DNA of 64,000 nt from Sipunculus nudus. Its lineage: Eukaryota > Annelida > Sipuncula > Golfingiida > Sipunculidae. Both the position numbers and the translations under genes were made by a program. The stretch covers positions 23,369,979 to 23,433,978 of the forward strand of contig CM049321.1 of assembly GCA_026874595.1 (NCBI GenBank). The letters run 5' to 3'. How positions within the stretch are numbered: position 1 is the first letter of the stretch; each line of letters starts with the position of its first letter. Under the pieces are notes generated by a model. The model ran no database searches. It was not told the DNA's origin and was given only the letters and a program-made list of their open reading frames with translations. Positions 60,930 to 64,000 of this stretch are shown here, in pieces.

Positions 60930-63281
60930 CCATAATATAAACCAATTTTAAACTTATTTCAGTAATAAGAAGATGCTTTTGAAGAATATATATTTGTTTT
61001 CATATTTGCAGAAACAAATATAGGGTAGAAAAATGGGTTTGCCGAAAACTCTCGATTATAAGGTGATAAGCGTCCAATGTATACACACACAACCACATAT
61101 ACATAAATACGCATGTGTGTTTATTAGGAGCAAGCGAAAGTTACCACCATGCACAATTATATAGATCAAAGCCTAGACTAGCTGTTTATTAAGGTATTAA
61201 CGAACGATCCTTTTTCAGAAGTTTATCTGCTAGTTTATCTAGACTGAACGCATTCCCGTAGTACTACAAGTACAAGGCAAAATAATTTTTAAAACGTAAC
61301 TTGGACGTGCAGCTTAAAATTGTCCAAAATTACCTTTCTTGGCTGTGTCATATCCTTCTCAGTCACAATACTAAAAACGAAAACACCTAATGGACTTCAT
61401 CAATTCTTCAATTCATAATAATTGTTATTTGTTTGGGAGAAATGTGTAGCGGCTCTTCTCATCGAGAAATACATGACCAAAAACCGCCACCTCAATCAAA
61501 TTATGAGAAAAAAACATATAAAAACTATATGAATCCGTCATGTTTTCCCCTGTTATATTTTGCTTTAAAACGCAAAGTAAATGTGCCGAAAATACCCTTT
61601 TCCGAGTTTGATTTTGATTAATAAAAAATCACTACGGTTTAAATTTAAAAAAAAGCCCTTGTCTCTTATATGATATATAAATCTGTTTGTAACCAATTTA
61701 AAAAATTTCTCGTGATTTCCAGGTGAGAAACCCAAATGATCAAAGTTTTAAGGTATCATTATTTCCTGAAACCCCTATAACTGAAATCAGTAGAAGTGGT
61801 TTGGATTTATATTAGATTCCCAAAAAGTGCTCATTATTTAAACCCTGTTACTGAAATCTTTCTGACGGTATACATTAAAAAATAACTATTTAAAGGGTGC
61901 ACGTTTTAACCCCCCCCTTAGCAAAAAGTCGCCTTTAAATGGAATTATTTTGAACTACATGACAATACCTGACAATTTTTTTCTGTTTTTCCTCTTCTGT
62001 GTGCCTTTTCTTGTTGAAATACCAAATTTCGGTCTCTAAAGTTTACGCAGTTTGTAACCCTCCAAAAATGTAATAATTCATTTACAAACTAAGAATGCGT
62101 GTTTGTGACATCTTTAAACGACTAGTTTAGTACAATATTAACCATAATATTAACCAAATTATTACTGTGTGCACACACGACATCACGTGTATGGGACAGT
62201 TTAATTAACTAGGATCTGTCAAATGTATTAGTCATACTATATTATAATAATTAAAACAAATTCGGAAATAGTCCTAGAAGGAATTCTCATATATATCCCA
62301 ATTGTATTTTTGAAACAAGATTAACTCAATATAAAGGTGCGATAAAAAAATATATGAAAACAAAGGACTTCTATCTAAGGCAGAATTGCTACAAAAATTA
62401 AATTAATTATATGTCAGTAATGGACTTCAAATATGTCTACAAATTCTTTTGGCAAGATATAAAATACTATATCACTGATTATGTGGCTCGTTCTTTTGGA
62501 ATGACCTTATTATGAATAACCAATGATAAGATATTATAATAATGATAATATATATCACTCCACTCATGGCCCATACAATCGCAGATGTAATGAGTTCATT
62601 TAAGAAAAATTACCCCCTTATTTGGAAAAGAAACCTTGATACATTATCCTTTAGTATATATAAACTAATCAAAAGCGTACTGTTTTGGTGCACCTTAGAA
62701 CTGTGAGAATACTTAGGAGGCAATTACATTGATATATAACATAATAAATAAAAATAGTAGGAAGCCTTGCTCATTATAACATGTTCGCCAAGACAAGACG
62801 TCTTAATTTCACGCCAGCTATTTGTTTTGAGGGAAGAATTAGTAGCCAGTTTTATCAGAGCAGACAAGGGTATTAACTTTTTGCTTATCGTACCAGTCCA
62901 TTTACAACAATTTAGTATATAGATGACACAGCTTTATTTTTTTTTATTTGAACAGTTCAAGTCAAGCACCGTCCGCTCATAGAGGGCGGGGCCGAGGGCG
63001 GTGAAACTCTCCTGGCGGAAACCACAAGGCGCTAACAACCTTCGCGTATGATCTTTATGATCCCATAAGGTCATGTTCCTGCTCTCGGTAACGCGCATGC
63101 TTACGGACTGCGTGACCTTTCCTCAGGAAGCTCAGTTGATACATATCAACAAGTTGACCCTAGAAGTTTCAAAATTTATGTTATTTCAGAATGTAAATTC
63201 AGAAAGGATGCTTCCAAGTCAGGCTTTCATTTAGAATTTTTAAACATTTCTCTTGTTCACTAAAGTCTTCTTTTGATTCAA
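60930..63281. other. Intergenic DNA and 3' flank of the second lectin gene
   Basis: No gene called. 62960-63120 is a GC-rich island (GAGGGCGGGGCCGAGGGCGG) of unknown nature, possibly a repeat. Minus-strand AATAAA signals occur near 62934-62954, about 330 bases beyond the lectin stop. Confidence 0.35.
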
Positions 63282-64000
63282 TCAGTTTCTGTCTATCGCC
63301 GGTTTCTCACAGAGAACTGCACACCTGAGAATCCGACCCATCCCTTGCGACTACCTGAAATCTTCCAAGCGAAGGTACATCCAGATAGCCATATTCATCT
63401 TAGGGTATCCTCTTGCCCAATTGTTGTACGTAAATTCCTTGTCCGATGGTAACCACCTCCATTTATTTAAGCCACGTTGAGCGGATGTCCAATAGCATTT
63501 TGCTCCCGTGAACCACTGGACTAAAATAAGATATTAGCATATAATGTGTAGGGCATAATACTCTGAGCGTCATTTCCTTCTAACAACATATATCTAACAA
63601 CATGATATTTTTATCATGAGACGTACCCCTGCAGAAGATGAATTGCTGTTACCCTTAATTTAACTGATCCAGCTATATTTGATTAAAGATGATTTCCTTT
63701 CCAGATGATTAAGATATATTTGCCTCGTTTAAAATCATTATTGTATCGGTAGAGTTATGTAGGGCTGAGGATTGACATAAAATTGAAATATCTGTAAAAA
63801 AGCGTTATCGAAAACAGTTGAATAAAACGGCGTTTCTGTGTTGCTATGGGTTATAAATGTACCTTTTACTTGTAGTGAAGAATTTGCCATGATCACTTCA
63901 CTTAAATGAGCCATTTCCTTCTCAGTTTCAATGCTAACCACCTGAGCATCACTTCTGAGGCACACATCTTGTGATTGAAAAACGTTACGCAAGAGGTTTG
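63282..64000 (-). pseudogene. C-type lectin gene, 3' part, with an in-frame stop (pseudogene or unusual allele)
   Basis: Two exons are visible on the minus strand: one entering from beyond 64000 and ending at 63863 (AAAG|GTACAT), the other 63520-63282. The phase-1 junction is the same as in the lectin at 44150-50469. The first exon reads VFQSQDVCLRSDAQVVSIETEK, the cysteine and SIE motif of a C-type lectin domain. The last reads QWFTGAKCYW, KWRWLPSDKEFTYNNWARGY and, near the end, CAVLCEKPAIDRN then TGA. A TAG at 63351-63353 interrupts it inside EDFR-stop-SQGMGRILRC, where many lectins have the Trp of the WND region; TAG differs from TGG by one base. The expected EPN/QPD motif and one conserved cysteine are not seen. 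The upstream part lies outside the window. Confidence 0.7.

Noticed and set aside
1-64000. A bacterial-style defence system, operon, prophage or secondary-metabolite cluster
   Set aside because: Introns, LINE/SINE/MITE content and poly(A) signals show animal nuclear DNA. No such genes were seen on either strand.

Overview
The window is animal nuclear DNA: AT-rich, intron-bearing and dominated by repeats. There is no bacterial gene organisation, no operon, no CRISPR array, no rRNA gene and no intact tRNA gene. A PAN/apple plus C-type-lectin gene, Helentron remnants, L1- and L2-type non-LTR elements, hAT/TTAA-type MITEs and very many short tandem families together suggest a lophotrochozoan, most likely a bivalve mollusc. 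The taxonomic call is inference. Almost all short open frames in the window are translated repeats. All exon borders were placed by eye from splice sites, reading phase and protein-family motifs.

Layout. 1-5320: a satellite of about 74-80 bp units, each carrying a CCCTAACCCT telomere-like core. It reappears inverted at 8398-8953, where it stops at a 1.1 kb transposon with perfect 42-bp terminal inverted repeats (8954-10055). Between the two blocks lies a 5'-truncated L1-type LINE with a perfect 18-bp target duplication. 10535-11960 is a tandem repeat. 14.2-16.7 kb holds a duplicated pair of possible exons on the + strand. 16.7-31.3 kb is a thicket of Helentron-like non-autonomous elements, nested in each other and often carrying internal tandem arrays. 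31900-32711 holds the last two exons and poly(A) signal of a + strand host gene of unknown function. 32960-35294 is an AACGTT-rich ~187-bp satellite that abuts a decayed Helentron helicase-endonuclease (35283-37254). 37855-41993 is a long-inverted-repeat DNA element with a LINE inside it.

44150-50469 (minus strand) is the best gene in the window. Six exons with matching phases encode a secreted protein of about 276 residues: signal peptide, PAN/apple domain, short linker and C-type lectin domain. 50.5-56 kb carries a probable solo LTR, a MITE with TTAA ends, a decayed L2-like LINE and a tRNA-derived SINE split by a hAT-type insertion with an exact 8-bp target duplication. 56-63 kb is mostly featureless AT-rich DNA with microsatellites. 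63282-64000 (minus strand) is the 3' part of a second C-type lectin gene, with one in-frame stop in its last exon.

The two lectin loci share orientation and the phase-1 intron inside the lectin domain, so they look like members of one local family. The repeat content shows several layers of insertion: LINE in long-TIR element, one element in another at 27.4-29.0 kb, and hAT in SINE.
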